A stretch of 64,000 bases of DNA from Actinopolyspora mzabensis (GTDB lineage Bacteria; Actinomycetota; Actinomycetes; Mycobacteriales; Pseudonocardiaceae): positions 434,001 through 498,000 of the forward strand of contig NZ_FNFM01000001.1 in NCBI RefSeq assembly GCF_900101095.1. Direction: 5' to 3'. This document shows positions 36,249-44,598 of this stretch, piece by piece; the stretch's first letter is position 1, and every line of letters starts with the position of its first letter. The translations under genes were made by a program, and so were the position numbers. Under the pieces are notes generated by a model, which saw only the letters and a list, made by a program, of their open reading frames with translations, searched no databases and had not been told where the DNA came from.

Positions 36249-36263
36249 GTTACTTGCCGTAAC
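36249..36263. promoter_or_regulatory. Palindrome GTTAC-TTGCC-GTAAC in the divergent promoter
   Basis: A perfect five-base inverted repeat with a five-base spacer, 46 bases before the AurF-like start and 17 bases before the TetR start. The first part, TTACTTG, recurs in the promoter of the FasR-like TetR (39490). It is the best operator candidate for the neighbouring regulator. Confidence 0.55.
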
Positions 36264-36308
36264 ACGCAATTGTCCGCAGGGTTTCCCTCCGAAAGGTGAC
36301 CAGCGATC

Positions 36309-37208
36309 ATGACCAAGGCGCTTCAGGTCAACGACAGAGAAAAAACGGCTTCCCGATTACTCAAGTCATCGGCCAAGAACAGCTACGACCCCGAGGTCGA
36401 CATCGACTGGGACGCGCCACTGGCGCAGGATCAGCCCTACCTCCCCTTCCACCGCAGCACGCTCTACGGCACTCGGTTCTGGGAGCGGCTCACCGAGCAG
36501 CAGCGCGTCGAACTCACCAAGCACGAATTCGCCAGCATCGCCTCGAACGGTCTCTGGTTCGAAGTACTGCTGATGCAGATGCTGCTCAAGGACTTCTACA
36601 ACCGGGATCCGCGCAGCAACCACGCCCAGTACGCGTTGACCGAGGTGGCCGACGAGTGCAGGCACTCCACCATGTTCGCCAAGGCGTGCGACCGCATCGG
36701 TGCCCCCGCGTACGGGCCGATCCGGATCCTGCACGCCGGTGGCAGGGTGTTGCCCGCGATTCTGAAGGGCCCCTCGGCCTATGCCGCCATCCTGGTCGCG
36801 GAGGAGATCCTGGACCGGGTGCAGCGTGACCAGATGTACGACGAGCGGGTGCAGCCGCTCGTGCGGATGGTCAACCGCATCCACGTGATGGAGGAGGCGC
36901 GGCACGTCACCTTCGCTCGCGAGGAGGTCACCCGCGGGATGCGGGAGTGCAACGCCGCCCAGCGCGCCTACCACCGGTTCATGACGGCGCTGGTGGGGTT
37001 CTGCATCGTCAAGGCTTTGATCAATCCGAGGATCTACAAGTCGGTCGGGCTGCGCCCAAGGGAGGCCTACGCGGCGGCCATGAGCAACCCGAACTGGCTG
37101 GAGACCGTGCGCTGGAGCGGTGAGAAAATCATGGCGTTTCTGGACGAAGTCGGCCTGATCGGCAAACCCGGGATGGCCCTGTGGCGAAAGGCTGGACTGA
37201 TCCGTTGA
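36309..37208 (+). CDS. AurF-like diiron oxygenase
   Basis: The 299-residue helical protein has two iron-ligand regions, EVADECRHSTMFAKACDR (ExxxxH) and a later MEEARHVTFAREEV (EExRH), with an earlier Glu in the KHEFASIASNGLWFEV helix. This fits the PF11583 AurF family, which oxidises aromatic amines or related substrates with a mu-oxo diiron centre. Motif II (LFEVLL..DECRH) is kept, so it is likely active. The ATG is at 36309, and it is followed by an alpha/beta hydrolase whose start overlaps it. Confidence 0.85.
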   Translation: MTKALQVNDREKTASRLLKSSAKNSYDPEVDIDWDAPLAQDQPYLPFHRSTLYGTRFWERLTEQQRVELTKHEFASIASNGLWFEVLLMQMLLKDFYNRDPRSNHAQYALTEVADECRHSTMFAKACDRIGAPAYGPIRILHAGGRVLPAILKGPSAYAAILVAEEILDRVQRDQMYDERVQPLVRMVNRIHVMEEARHVTFAREEVTRGMRECNAAQRAYHRFMTALVGFCIVKALINPRIYKSVGLRPREAYAAAMSNPNWLETVRWSGEKIMAFLDEVGLIGKPGMALWRKAGLIR

Positions 37209-38116
37209 CGGCACAACAGCTCGAACAGCCGACACGGCTGCTGCGCACTTCCGACGGCACGCGGCTCGCGGTGGACGAGAGCGGCAGCCCGGACGCGCCG
37301 GTCACCGTTGTGCTGATACACGGCTGGACACTCACCCGACACACCTGGGACCGGGTGACCGACCGGTTGCCCTCGGCTCTCGGGGGGCCGGTCCGCATCG
37401 TGCGGTTCGACCACCGTGGGCACGGTGACTCGGATCCCTCGCCCGCGGGGACGGCGACCATCGCGCAGTGCGCCGACGATCTCGCCGAGGTGATATCGGA
37501 ACGGGTTCCGGAGGGACCGATCGTGCTGGCCGGTCACTCCATGGGTGGCATGACCGTCATGGCGCTCGCGGAGCGGCATCCGCGGTTGCTGGCGGAGCGG
37601 GTCAGCGGTGTGGCGCTGGTGGCCACTTCCAGCGGTGGGCTCTCGGCCCCCGGGCTACGGCTGCCGGATCCGCTCGCCAAGGTGTTCAACGCGGGGGAGC
37701 GGAAGCTGCGAGCCGTGCTGGCCCGTTCGTCCGGGCGCAGGGTCAGCCCACGTTCGGGGTGGATGCGCCCCGGGCTGCGCTGGTTGCTGTTCGGCAGCCG
37801 TCCCGCCGCGGCCGATGTCGCCGAGAGCGCGGACTGGGTGGCCGGTTGCCATCCGGCCAGCTTCGCCGGTTTCCGACAGTCCCTGGCCGAACACGAACGG
37901 GGAGCCGCGCTGGCAGGACTGCCCGCCGTGCCGACCGTGATACTGGCCGGTCTGTCCGACAGGCTGTGTCCGCTACCGCACGCGCGTCGCATGTCGGAGA
38001 AACTCCCCGAAGCGGGGTTCTACCTCTACGGCGGTGCCGGGCACATGCTCCCGATGGAGCGGGCCGACGAGGTGACCGACCGCATCGCCGACGTCACGCG
38101 AGCAGCGCAGGTCTGA
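37181..38116 (+). CDS. Alpha/beta hydrolase
   Basis: The 311-residue hydrolase has VVLIHGWTLTRHTW (oxyanion HG), RIVRFDHRGHGDSDP, the nucleophile elbow VLAGHSMGGMTVM (GxSxG), a later Asp in AGLSDRLCPL and the catalytic His in YGGAGHMLPME. It is intracellular and substrate-unknown. It overlaps the AurF-like gene by 28 bases if the GTG at 37181 is used. A TTG at 37205 is an in-frame alternative that would overlap only the stop. The two enzymes are likely co-transcribed and may act in one pathway. Confidence 0.85.
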   Translation: MAKGWTDPLTAQQLEQPTRLLRTSDGTRLAVDESGSPDAPVTVVLIHGWTLTRHTWDRVTDRLPSALGGPVRIVRFDHRGHGDSDPSPAGTATIAQCADDLAEVISERVPEGPIVLAGHSMGGMTVMALAERHPRLLAERVSGVALVATSSGGLSAPGLRLPDPLAKVFNAGERKLRAVLARSSGRRVSPRSGWMRPGLRWLLFGSRPAAADVAESADWVAGCHPASFAGFRQSLAEHERGAALAGLPAVPTVILAGLSDRLCPLPHARRMSEKLPEAGFYLYGGAGHMLPMERADEVTDRIADVTRAAQV

Positions 38117-38330
38117 TCCACACCGGACGGTTCCCACGGTTTCCCCGTGCTCTCGAGCTCAGGACCGCGCGGCGGGGCCCCGCCCCGCCGTGGTCGTGAT
38201 CGGGCGATTCCGGTCCGACATTCGGTACGGTGGCCAACGGCGGTACCCGTCGATGGGGCGACTCGTCGCTCGGTTCGAGTCGCGAGTGGCCCCGTCGTTC
38301 GGACTGAACCAACCGGCTGAAAGGACTTCC

Positions 38331-38690
38331 GTGGGACAGCACACCAGCGGTACTCATCATCACGGTTACGTCGAGGACGCACCGTTGAACCAGGCGATGT
38401 CCGCCCACGAGCGGTTGTCCCGGCTCGACGCCGTGGAGATCCTGCACACCCCGGACGAGGTGGCGCAGTGGTTGGCCAGCACGCTACGCGCCGCGATGGG
38501 TAAGTCCGAGGACGAGGTCGCGTTCGAGGACGAGTGGGACCAGTGGGTCAAATACGCCCATTCGGGGGAGACCATCACCACCGGCCTGCTGCGGGGCCCC
38601 ACCATCAGCGCCGTGTCCGTGCCCGAGGCGGACTGTCGTTGCGCGTCCACGCCGTTGGTGCCCGTGGGAGGCAAGAAGCGCAGTCGGTGA
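38331..38690 (+). CDS. Hypothetical 119-residue protein
   Basis: GTG at 38331 with AAAGGA six bases upstream. The product starts with a His-rich run (THHHGYVEDAP), then SAHERLSRLDAVEILHTPDEVAQWL, a helical section (KSEDEVAFEDEWDQWV) and a C-terminus with CRCASTPLVPVGGKKRSR. No known domain is recognised and there are no membrane segments. It converges with the FasR-like TetR gene. Real coding is supported by the ribosome site and the ordered amphipathic pattern. Confidence 0.6.
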   Translation: MGQHTSGTHHHGYVEDAPLNQAMSAHERLSRLDAVEILHTPDEVAQWLASTLRAAMGKSEDEVAFEDEWDQWVKYAHSGETITTGLLRGPTISAVSVPEADCRCASTPLVPVGGKKRSR

Positions 38691-38792
38691 TGCCGGAAGT
38701 CGGTGCTGCCGACCGTGGTGGGTGTGGGGAAGCACCGAGCGCTGTTCAGCCCACCCGGCGCCCCACCACGCGAGCCCGGTGGCGGACCTCGG

Positions 38793-39428
38793 TCAGCCCT
38801 GTTGCAGCGGGAAGCCCGCCAGTCCCTTCCACGCCAGGGTGGACATCAGGTGCACGGCCTCGTCCCTGGAGATGGAGCTGTTCGAGTCCAGCCAGTCGCG
38901 TGCTGTCACCTGGCTGAGGCCCACCAGGCCCACCGCCAGCAGCCGTGCCCGTTCGTTGTCCAGCCCCGCGTCCGCGGTGACCGCCTCGGCCACCGCGTCT
39001 ATGCAGCCGGAGGACGCCTTCTCCACCGCCCGTTCCACCGCCGGTTCACCGCGCAGGTCCGACTCGAAGACCAGCCTGAAAGCCTGGTCGTCCCGGTCGA
39101 CGAACTCGTAGAGGGCCGCTACGGAGGCGCGCACCCGCTGCTTGTTCTCGGAATTGGACTCGATGGCTTCCCTGACCCGGTTGACCAGCTCTGCACCGTG
39201 GGTCTCCAGCAGCGCGAGGTAGAGCTCCAGCTTGCCGGGGAAGTGCTGGTACAACACCGGTTTGCTCACCCCCGCGCGTTCGGCGATGTCGTCCATCGCC
39301 GCGGCGTGGTAGCCGTTGTTGACGAACACTTCCTGAGCCGCGGAGAGCAGCTGTGCCCGCCGCGCGTCGCGCGGAAGCCGCACCCCCCGAGCGGGCTGAT
39401 CGGTGCTCTGCTGCGCGGTCTCGGTCAT
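38793..39428 (-). CDS. fasR: TetR-family regulator, FasR-like
   Basis: The 211-residue product has a TetR helix-turn-helix: RRAQLLSAAQEVFVNNGYHAAAMDDIAERAGVSKPVLYQHF and KLELYLALLETHG. It then has a long helical ligand domain. Its neighbours (DUF3107, DUF3152, ferritin-like) are those of Rv3208 in M. tuberculosis, which I recall as FasR, the acyl-CoA-sensing activator of fatty acid synthase genes. The identification rests on synteny and on the VSKPVLYQHF helix, not on an alignment. It shares TTACTTG promoter text with the TetR at 35501. Confidence 0.78.
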   Translation of the reverse strand: MTETAQQSTDQPARGVRLPRDARRAQLLSAAQEVFVNNGYHAAAMDDIAERAGVSKPVLYQHFPGKLELYLALLETHGAELVNRVREAIESNSENKQRVRASVAALYEFVDRDDQAFRLVFESDLRGEPAVERAVEKASSGCIDAVAEAVTADAGLDNERARLLAVGLVGLSQVTARDWLDSNSSISRDEAVHLMSTLAWKGLAGFPLQQG

Positions 39429-39487
39429 TTGAAAGCCTCCACCGAAAGATGTCGACCCGGCGGTCGTGTGCGTGTCGGGCCCCCCAA

Positions 39488-39505
39488 CTTTACTTGTCGG
39501 TAGAG
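39488..39505. promoter_or_regulatory. Imperfect palindrome upstream of FasR-like gene
   Basis: CTTTAC (39488-39493) and GTAGAG (39500-39505) are inverted with one mismatch around TTGTCG. It lies 60 bases before the TetR start on the reverse strand, within the 450-base divergent spacer 39429-39879, which has no other gene. It could be an autoregulatory site. Confidence 0.4.
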
Positions 39506-39879
39506 CGGTTGTGGCGGTTACCTGATCGGCTTCTCCGCGCCCCCACCCCTCGAATTCCCGAGAGGAACCGTCGGTCGCCGCTGTTGCTCAGAGAATCACC
39601 GTCGGCAACCGTGTACGGCCACCGCCTCGTCGTGTCATCGGTTCGGCACTGTACGGTTTCCCAACACGCCGAGACCCGCCGAATGTCCCGGCTTCGCAGG
39701 TCAACTCGCATAGTGTGGCAACCTGAACGGGGTAGGTGCGAGGCCGGGGCCGGTGGTGGTCCGGCCACGCCGGAACGGGTGCACGTGGCTGTTCGATGCC
39801 CGGGCCCGCGGCGAGGGCCGAAGAGGCCACCGAGTGATCACCTCGACGAACGCGGTAACGAAGTTCTACTAGGAGTTCA

Positions 39880-40860
39880 GTGAGATCCGGGAAAGGTGGG
39901 CGGCACAGGGGCGATCCCCTGGCGGCGTCCTGGAAACCGCGGCCGGAAGAGGAGACCGCGGGCGACGGATCCCGCCGCGGGGGCGGCAACCGCCGCACTC
40001 GTCGCGGATGGTCGCGCTACGGCTGGGGTGTCTACGCGATTCCCGTGTTGCTGGTACTGACCGTTTTCGCGGTGCTGCGGGTTCCCGGAGAGAATTCGGA
40101 CCAGGACCGGCGCGCGGAGTCGACGGGGAACTCTTCCTCCGAGGACAGAGCCGCCGTGGCCACCGAGGGGAACAAGGGCCGCAAGTATCCCGACGACATC
40201 GACTCGGCGAAGTTGCCACCGGGAGCGCCGATCCCGAAACAGGGAAGCGGCACGTTCCGGACCGTGCCGGGCAGCACCCAGCCGGCCGGTTCGGGTGAGC
40301 TGTATCGCTACACCGTAGAGATCGAGGAAGGGGTTCAGCTCACCGAGGGCAACGACTCCTTCGGGCGACTGGTGCAGCAGACCCTGGCCGATCCGCGTGG
40401 CTGGACCAACCCTCGGGGCGGCAACATCTCGGTGCAGCGGGTCGGCCCGGACGGGCCCGAACCCGATTTCCGGGTGACTCTGGTCAGCCGGAACACCGCG
40501 CGCGAGGTGTGCGGCTACGGGGACGGACTGCCCTACGACTCCTCCTGCCACATCGAGGGCCGGGCCTATATCAGCGCCGCACGCTGGGTGCGCGGTGCGA
40601 TCGCCTTCGACGGCGACATCGGCACTTACCGGCGTTACGTCGTCACCCACGAGGTCGGCCACTTCTTCGGCAACGATCACGTGCCCTGCGGTGCGCAGGG
40701 CGAACTGGCCCCGGTGATGATGCAGCAGACCTTCAGCGTCTCCAACGACGTGCTGCACCGGCTCAACGAACGGGTGTCGCAGGGCACCGAAATTCCCGCG
40801 AACGGGTTCGAGTGCAAGCCGAACGCGTGGCCCTTCCCGCTGGGGAACAAACCGAACTGA
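39880..40860 (+). CDS. DUF3152 membrane-anchored metalloprotease-like protein
   Basis: The 326-residue product has a basic Gly/Arg-rich N-terminus, one hydrophobic anchor (YGWGVYAIPVLLVLTVFAVL), a disordered linker and a DUF3152 domain. That domain holds GTFRTVPGS, EGVQLTEGNDSFGRLVQQTLADPRGW, the zinc motif HEVGH (His257, Glu258, His261), FGNDHV with the third His, and CGAQGE. Several Cys suggest extracytoplasmic disulfides. From memory it is Rv3207c next to Rv3206c MoeZ, as here. A peptidase is likely; the substrate is unknown. The GTG start follows AGGAG. Confidence 0.87.
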   Translation: MRSGKGGRHRGDPLAASWKPRPEEETAGDGSRRGGGNRRTRRGWSRYGWGVYAIPVLLVLTVFAVLRVPGENSDQDRRAESTGNSSSEDRAAVATEGNKGRKYPDDIDSAKLPPGAPIPKQGSGTFRTVPGSTQPAGSGELYRYTVEIEEGVQLTEGNDSFGRLVQQTLADPRGWTNPRGGNISVQRVGPDGPEPDFRVTLVSRNTAREVCGYGDGLPYDSSCHIEGRAYISAARWVRGAIAFDGDIGTYRRYVVTHEVGHFFGNDHVPCGAQGELAPVMMQQTFSVSNDVLHRLNERVSQGTEIPANGFECKPNAWPFPLGNKPN

Positions 40861-40874
40861 GTCCGCGTTGGGCC

Positions 40875-40892
40875 CGGGCGAGAGTTCGCCCG
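40875..40892 (+). terminator. Hairpin after the DUF3152 gene
   Basis: CGGGCGA (40875-40881) pairs with TCGCCCG (40886-40892) around GAGT, 15 bases after the stop. The spacer 40861-41161 also holds the imperfect direct repeat GTGGATGGCCCC/GTGGATGGCTCC but no gene. Confidence 0.5.
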
Positions 40893-41161
40893 TGGATGGC
40901 CCCGTGGATGGCTCCGTGATTCGCCGCGGCGTGTGAATCCCGACGCCGGTGCCGGGCTTCGGTTCCGGCTTTGCCGAGCGCCCCTTGTCATGTCCCATTT
41001 CCTGGGAACGGTTTGGGGGTGGGAAGACCATCGGCCAGGCTTGCGTTACACGGAGCGAGGGTGCGGTTGGCACCGGCCGGGAGCATCCGGGACGAGCCAA
41101 CCGCCGAACGGCCACGGCCGTACATCGCCGTACATCCAGGCAACGGAGGAGGAGCTGGGAG

Positions 41162-42364
41162 ATGACCGGCAACACATCCCCACAGGGCGCTGACGGCGGC
41201 GGGACCACGCTCCCGCCGTTGGTGGAGCCCGCCGCGGAACTGACGAAGGACGAGGTGGCGCGCTACAGCCGTCATCTGATCATCCCGGACGTCGGGATGG
41301 TGGGTCAGAAGCGGCTCAAGAACGCCAAGGTGCTGGTTATCGGAGCGGGCGGTCTCGGCAGCCCCGCCCTGCTGTATCTCGCCGCCGCCGGGGTGGGGAC
41401 ACTCGGCATCGTGGAGTTCGACGAGGTCGACGAGTCGAACCTGCATCGCCAGATCATCCATGGCCAGTCCGACCTCGGACGTTCCAAGGCCGAGTCGGCG
41501 CGTGACTCCATCGCCGAGGTCAACCCGTTCGTGCGGGTCAACCTGCACCAGACCAACCTGACCTCCGACAACGCGCTCGAGATCTTCGACGACTACGACC
41601 TGATCCTGGACGGCACCGACAACTTCGCGACGCGTTATCTGGTCAACGACGCGGCGGTGCTGCAGGGCAAGCCCTACGTCTGGGGCTCGATCTTCCGCTT
41701 CGAGGGTCAGGCCAGCGTGTTCTGGGAGGCCCACGGCCCGAACTACCGCGACCTCTACCCCGAGCCCCCGCCGCCCGGAATGGTGCCCTCCTGCGCCGAG
41801 GGCGGTGTGCTGGGCGTGCTGTGCGCCTCCATCGGCTCGATCATGGTCAACGAGGCCATCAAGCTCATCACCGGTATCGGTGAGACCCTGCTCGGCAGGT
41901 TGATGATCTATGACGCGCTGGAGATGAGCTACCGCACGGTCAAGATCCGTAAGGACCCGAACGCGGACAAGGTCACCGAGCTGATCGACTACGAGACCTT
42001 CTGCGGAGTGGTTTCCGACGACGCGCAGCAGGCCGCCGCGGACAGCACGATCACGCCCCAGGAGCTCAAGGACAAGTTCGACTCCGAGCAGAAGTTCGAG
42101 TTGATCGACGTCCGGGAGCCGCACGAGTACGACATCGTGCACATCGACGGGTCCAAGCTGATCCCGAAGGACCGGATCACCTCGGGCGAGGCACTGGCCG
42201 AGCTGCCGCAGGATCGCCAGATCGTGTTGCACTGCAAGTCCGGTGCACGTTCTGCCGAGGCACTGTCGGCGCTGCACAAGGCGGGCTTCTCCGACGCCGT
42301 GCATGTCGGCGGCGGGGTGCTCGGGTGGGCCAATCAGGTCGACCAGAGCCTCCCGACGTACTGA
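41162..42364 (+). CDS. moeZ: MoeZ: adenylyltransferase/sulfurtransferase
   Basis: The 400-residue fusion has a ThiF/MoeB adenylation domain (about 20-250: RYSRHLIIPDVGMVGQKRL, GAGGLGSPALLYLAAAGVG, DGTDNFATRYLVND) and a C-terminal rhodanese domain (about 290-395) with the active loop CKSGARS (Cys358). It activates the C-terminal Gly of sulfur-carrier proteins with ATP and transfers sulfur for molybdopterin, thiamine, Cys or thio-metabolite synthesis. The ATG follows GGAGGAG. Readings further upstream to 40949 are only open frame. Repeat modules follow it. Confidence 0.95.
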   Translation: MTGNTSPQGADGGGTTLPPLVEPAAELTKDEVARYSRHLIIPDVGMVGQKRLKNAKVLVIGAGGLGSPALLYLAAAGVGTLGIVEFDEVDESNLHRQIIHGQSDLGRSKAESARDSIAEVNPFVRVNLHQTNLTSDNALEIFDDYDLILDGTDNFATRYLVNDAAVLQGKPYVWGSIFRFEGQASVFWEAHGPNYRDLYPEPPPPGMVPSCAEGGVLGVLCASIGSIMVNEAIKLITGIGETLLGRLMIYDALEMSYRTVKIRKDPNADKVTELIDYETFCGVVSDDAQQAAADSTITPQELKDKFDSEQKFELIDVREPHEYDIVHIDGSKLIPKDRITSGEALAELPQDRQIVLHCKSGARSAEALSALHKAGFSDAVHVGGGVLGWANQVDQSLPTY

Positions 42365-42401
42365 TCGGAGTCTTCTCCGCGCCTTGCGAGGTGCTTCCGT
42401 G

Positions 42402-42504
42402 GCGGAACCTCTCGCACGGCTCTCGCTGCGGGTGCCCCGACATCGGGTAGGTACTACACGACGTCGGGGTCGTCCTCGCGAGAGCCGCACGGGAGAACCC
42501 GCGG
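42402..42504. repeat. Modular intergenic repeat, module B, copy 3
   Basis: The outer stem CGGCTCTCGC (42417-42426) with GCGAGAGCCG (42478-42487) is identical to copy 2. The inner stem CCCCGAC (42435-42441) with GTCGGGG (42463-42469) differs in sequence from copy 2 but keeps the pairing. Here module B precedes module A, the reverse of copies 1 and 2. Confidence 0.85.
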
Positions 42505-42557
42505 GTGCTTGGGCTGCGTGCGTGGTGGGAGTTCGGCGCTGTCCCAGCAGCGCGGCG

Positions 42558-42598
42558 CGGCCCGGCCTCGCGATGCATCCGACTCACGCACCGGGGAC
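42558..42598. repeat. Modular intergenic repeat, module A, partial copy 3
   Basis: Only the last third of module A is present: CGGCCCGGCCTCGCGATGCA and then TCCGACTCACGCACCGGGGAC, close to the other two copies. The remaining module text is absent, so the module boundary lies near 42558. The 42365-42837 spacer holds no gene. Confidence 0.75.
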
Positions 42599-42640
42599 GA
42601 TCCCGCTGCCTCGCTCACGGTCGCTTCACGACGAGGGTGC

Positions 42641-42674
42641 CGCGGCGTCGATTTCGCGAGAAATCGACGCCGCG
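42641..42674. repeat. Module C stem-loop, best copy
   Basis: CGCGGCGTCGATTTC at 42641-42655 pairs over 15 bases with 42660-42674 around GCGA, a GNRA-type tetraloop. It stands about 280 bases after moeZ, upstream of the TIGR02569 gene. Confidence 0.85.
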
Positions 42675-42837
42675 CTGGGCCGTCCCGGGAAGAGGGAGCG
42701 GCCGGGTTGCCACATCGGGACCGTGGATCCGCGGGAGGCCGTGGCACTCCCGGTGACTCGGCTCGAGCGTGTCGAATCGTCCGGTTGATCGGAGCGTCTG
42801 CGACCGTGCGAACTCGAGTACGGGTAGCGTTTGGCGC

Positions 42838-43644
42838 GTGAGTGCTACGGCCGAGCCACCTCCCACGCACGTGCGTGCCGCCTTCGGCGCGCCGGGGGAG
42901 GACGTCGAACTGCTCGAGGGTGGTCTCGCCTGGCGTTGCGGCGCCGACGGGGACGTGCTGATCAAGCCCGCCACGGACACCGCCGAAGCGGCCTGGGTGG
43001 CGCAGGCACTGGACACGCTCGATCCGGAGGAGACGCGGGTCGCGCGGCCGCTGCGGTCCACCGACGGCAGGTGGGTGGTTTCCGGTTGGTCGGCGCGCCG
43101 CGACATGGCGGGACGCCCGGAGCCGCGCCACGACGAGGTCATCGCCATGTCGCTGCGGCTGCACACCGCGAGCAGCGTGCTCGACAGACCCAGACTGGTG
43201 GAATCCAGGCAGGACATCTACGCCATCGCCGACCGGATGGCCTGGGGCGAGACCTACGTCTCGTTGGCGCCGGAGAAGGGCGGACGTCTGTTCGACGTGC
43301 TGGCCGCCTCCCGCCGGAGCGTTTCGCTGCGGCCGCAGGTAGTGCACGGCGACCTCTTCGGGAACGTGTTGTTCTCCGGCAACGCGCCGCCGGGGTTGAT
43401 CGACTTCGTGCCCTACTGGCGCCCCCCGGAGTGGGCCGCCGCCGTGGTGGTGATCGACGCGATGGCCTGGGGAGGGTCCGATCCCGCCATAGTGGAGCGC
43501 TGGTCCCATCTGTCCGAGTGGCCGCAGATGCTGCTGCGGGCGTTGCTGTTCCGGCTGGCGCTGCACGCGCTGCATCCGCGGGCGACCACGAATTCACTCG
43601 GAGGTCTGGAAACCGCCTCGCAGACCGTGCTGGAAGTGCTCTAG
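42838..43644 (+). CDS. TIGR02569-family kinase-like protein
   Basis: From the GTG at 42838 the product has 268 residues. It shows an aminoglycoside-phosphotransferase/kinase-like fold: an ATP-loop-like N-terminal part, then VVHGDLFGNVLF (catalytic-loop HGDxxxxN) and LIDFVPYWRP (metal Asp). This is the TIGR02569 group, from memory Rv3205c next to moeZ Rv3206c. The acceptor is unknown. A HemD-like gene follows 23 bases after its stop, probably in one transcript. A longer reading to 42769 passes through the spacer. Confidence 0.82.
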   Translation: MSATAEPPPTHVRAAFGAPGEDVELLEGGLAWRCGADGDVLIKPATDTAEAAWVAQALDTLDPEETRVARPLRSTDGRWVVSGWSARRDMAGRPEPRHDEVIAMSLRLHTASSVLDRPRLVESRQDIYAIADRMAWGETYVSLAPEKGGRLFDVLAASRRSVSLRPQVVHGDLFGNVLFSGNAPPGLIDFVPYWRPPEWAAAVVVIDAMAWGGSDPAIVERWSHLSEWPQMLLRALLFRLALHALHPRATTNSLGGLETASQTVLEVL

Positions 43645-43667
43645 GAGAGCACGGGAGGCCACCGGCA

Positions 43668-44516
43668 GTGAAGTGGGAGAATACGGGTGTGGACTCGACC
43701 GCACCGGAGCCGTTGCGCGGCTTTACCGTGGGCATAACCGCGGAACGCAAGGCTGACGAACTGGCGTCGTTGCTGACCAGGCGGGGTGCGCGAGTGGTGC
43801 ACGCCCCGGCGATGCACACCGTGCCGCTGCCGCAGGACGGCGAACTGGCCGCTGCCACCCACGAAGTGCTGGCGGGTGACGTGGATTTCGTGGTCGCCTC
43901 CACTGGCATGGGATTCCGGGGCTGGATGGAGGCCGCCGACGAGGCGGGCAACGGCGAGGCGCTCCGTCGTCGGTTGGCCACCGCCAGGCTGCTGGCACGG
44001 GGATCGAAGGCGACCGGAGCCATTCACGGTGCCGGACTGCGGACCGAGTGGAGTGCGCCCTCGGAGGAGTCCACCGAAGTGCTGCGGTATCTGCTGGACC
44101 ACGAGCTGAGCGGCAGCCGTGTGGTGGTGCAGGTGCACGGCGACCCCATGCTTTCGTTCCGGCAACGTCTCACCGAAGCGGGCGCCGAGGTGATTCCGGT
44201 GATGGTCTACCGCTGGACGGACCCGCTAGAACCGCACAAGCTCGACGACCTGATCGATCGCACCGTCGCCGGTGAAGTGCACGCCCTGACGTTCACCAGT
44301 GCTCCGGCCGCCGCCAACCTGTTGGGCAGAGCCGAGCGTGACGGCCGTTCCGAACAGCTGCGAACCGCCGTGCTCGACGGTGTGCTGCTCGGATGCGTCG
44401 GCCCGGTCACGGCCGTCCCGGTGGAGAAGGCAGGTTTGCCCCACGTGATGCCGGAACGTTCCAGGACGAGTTCGTTGGTGAAGCTGCTGACCGAACGGCT
44501 GTCCGCCGGTTCCTGA
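43668..44516 (+). CDS. Uroporphyrinogen-III synthase (HemD-like)
   Basis: The 282-residue product begins at a GTG with GGGAGG ten bases upstream; a GTG at 43689 is the alternative. It has the HemD two-lobe pattern: GFTVGITAERKADELASLLTRRGA, ASTGMGFRGWMEAA, VVQVHGDPMLSFRQRL and LTFTSAPAAANLLGRA, with PERSRTSSLVKLLTERL at the end. It would close the linear tetrapyrrole hydroxymethylbilane to uroporphyrinogen III. It has no second domain, unlike the actinobacterial HemD fusions, and is away from other hem genes, so it may be a paralogue. Confidence 0.82.
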   Translation: MKWENTGVDSTAPEPLRGFTVGITAERKADELASLLTRRGARVVHAPAMHTVPLPQDGELAAATHEVLAGDVDFVVASTGMGFRGWMEAADEAGNGEALRRRLATARLLARGSKATGAIHGAGLRTEWSAPSEESTEVLRYLLDHELSGSRVVVQVHGDPMLSFRQRLTEAGAEVIPVMVYRWTDPLEPHKLDDLIDRTVAGEVHALTFTSAPAAANLLGRAERDGRSEQLRTAVLDGVLLGCVGPVTAVPVEKAGLPHVMPERSRTSSLVKLLTERLSAGS

Positions 44517-44598
44517 CCGTTTCCCCGGGGGTGCCAGCCAGGTCCTTCGGTCGTGACGGGACCTTCGGTCATGGCGTGACGGGTCGATCGCGACCGGC

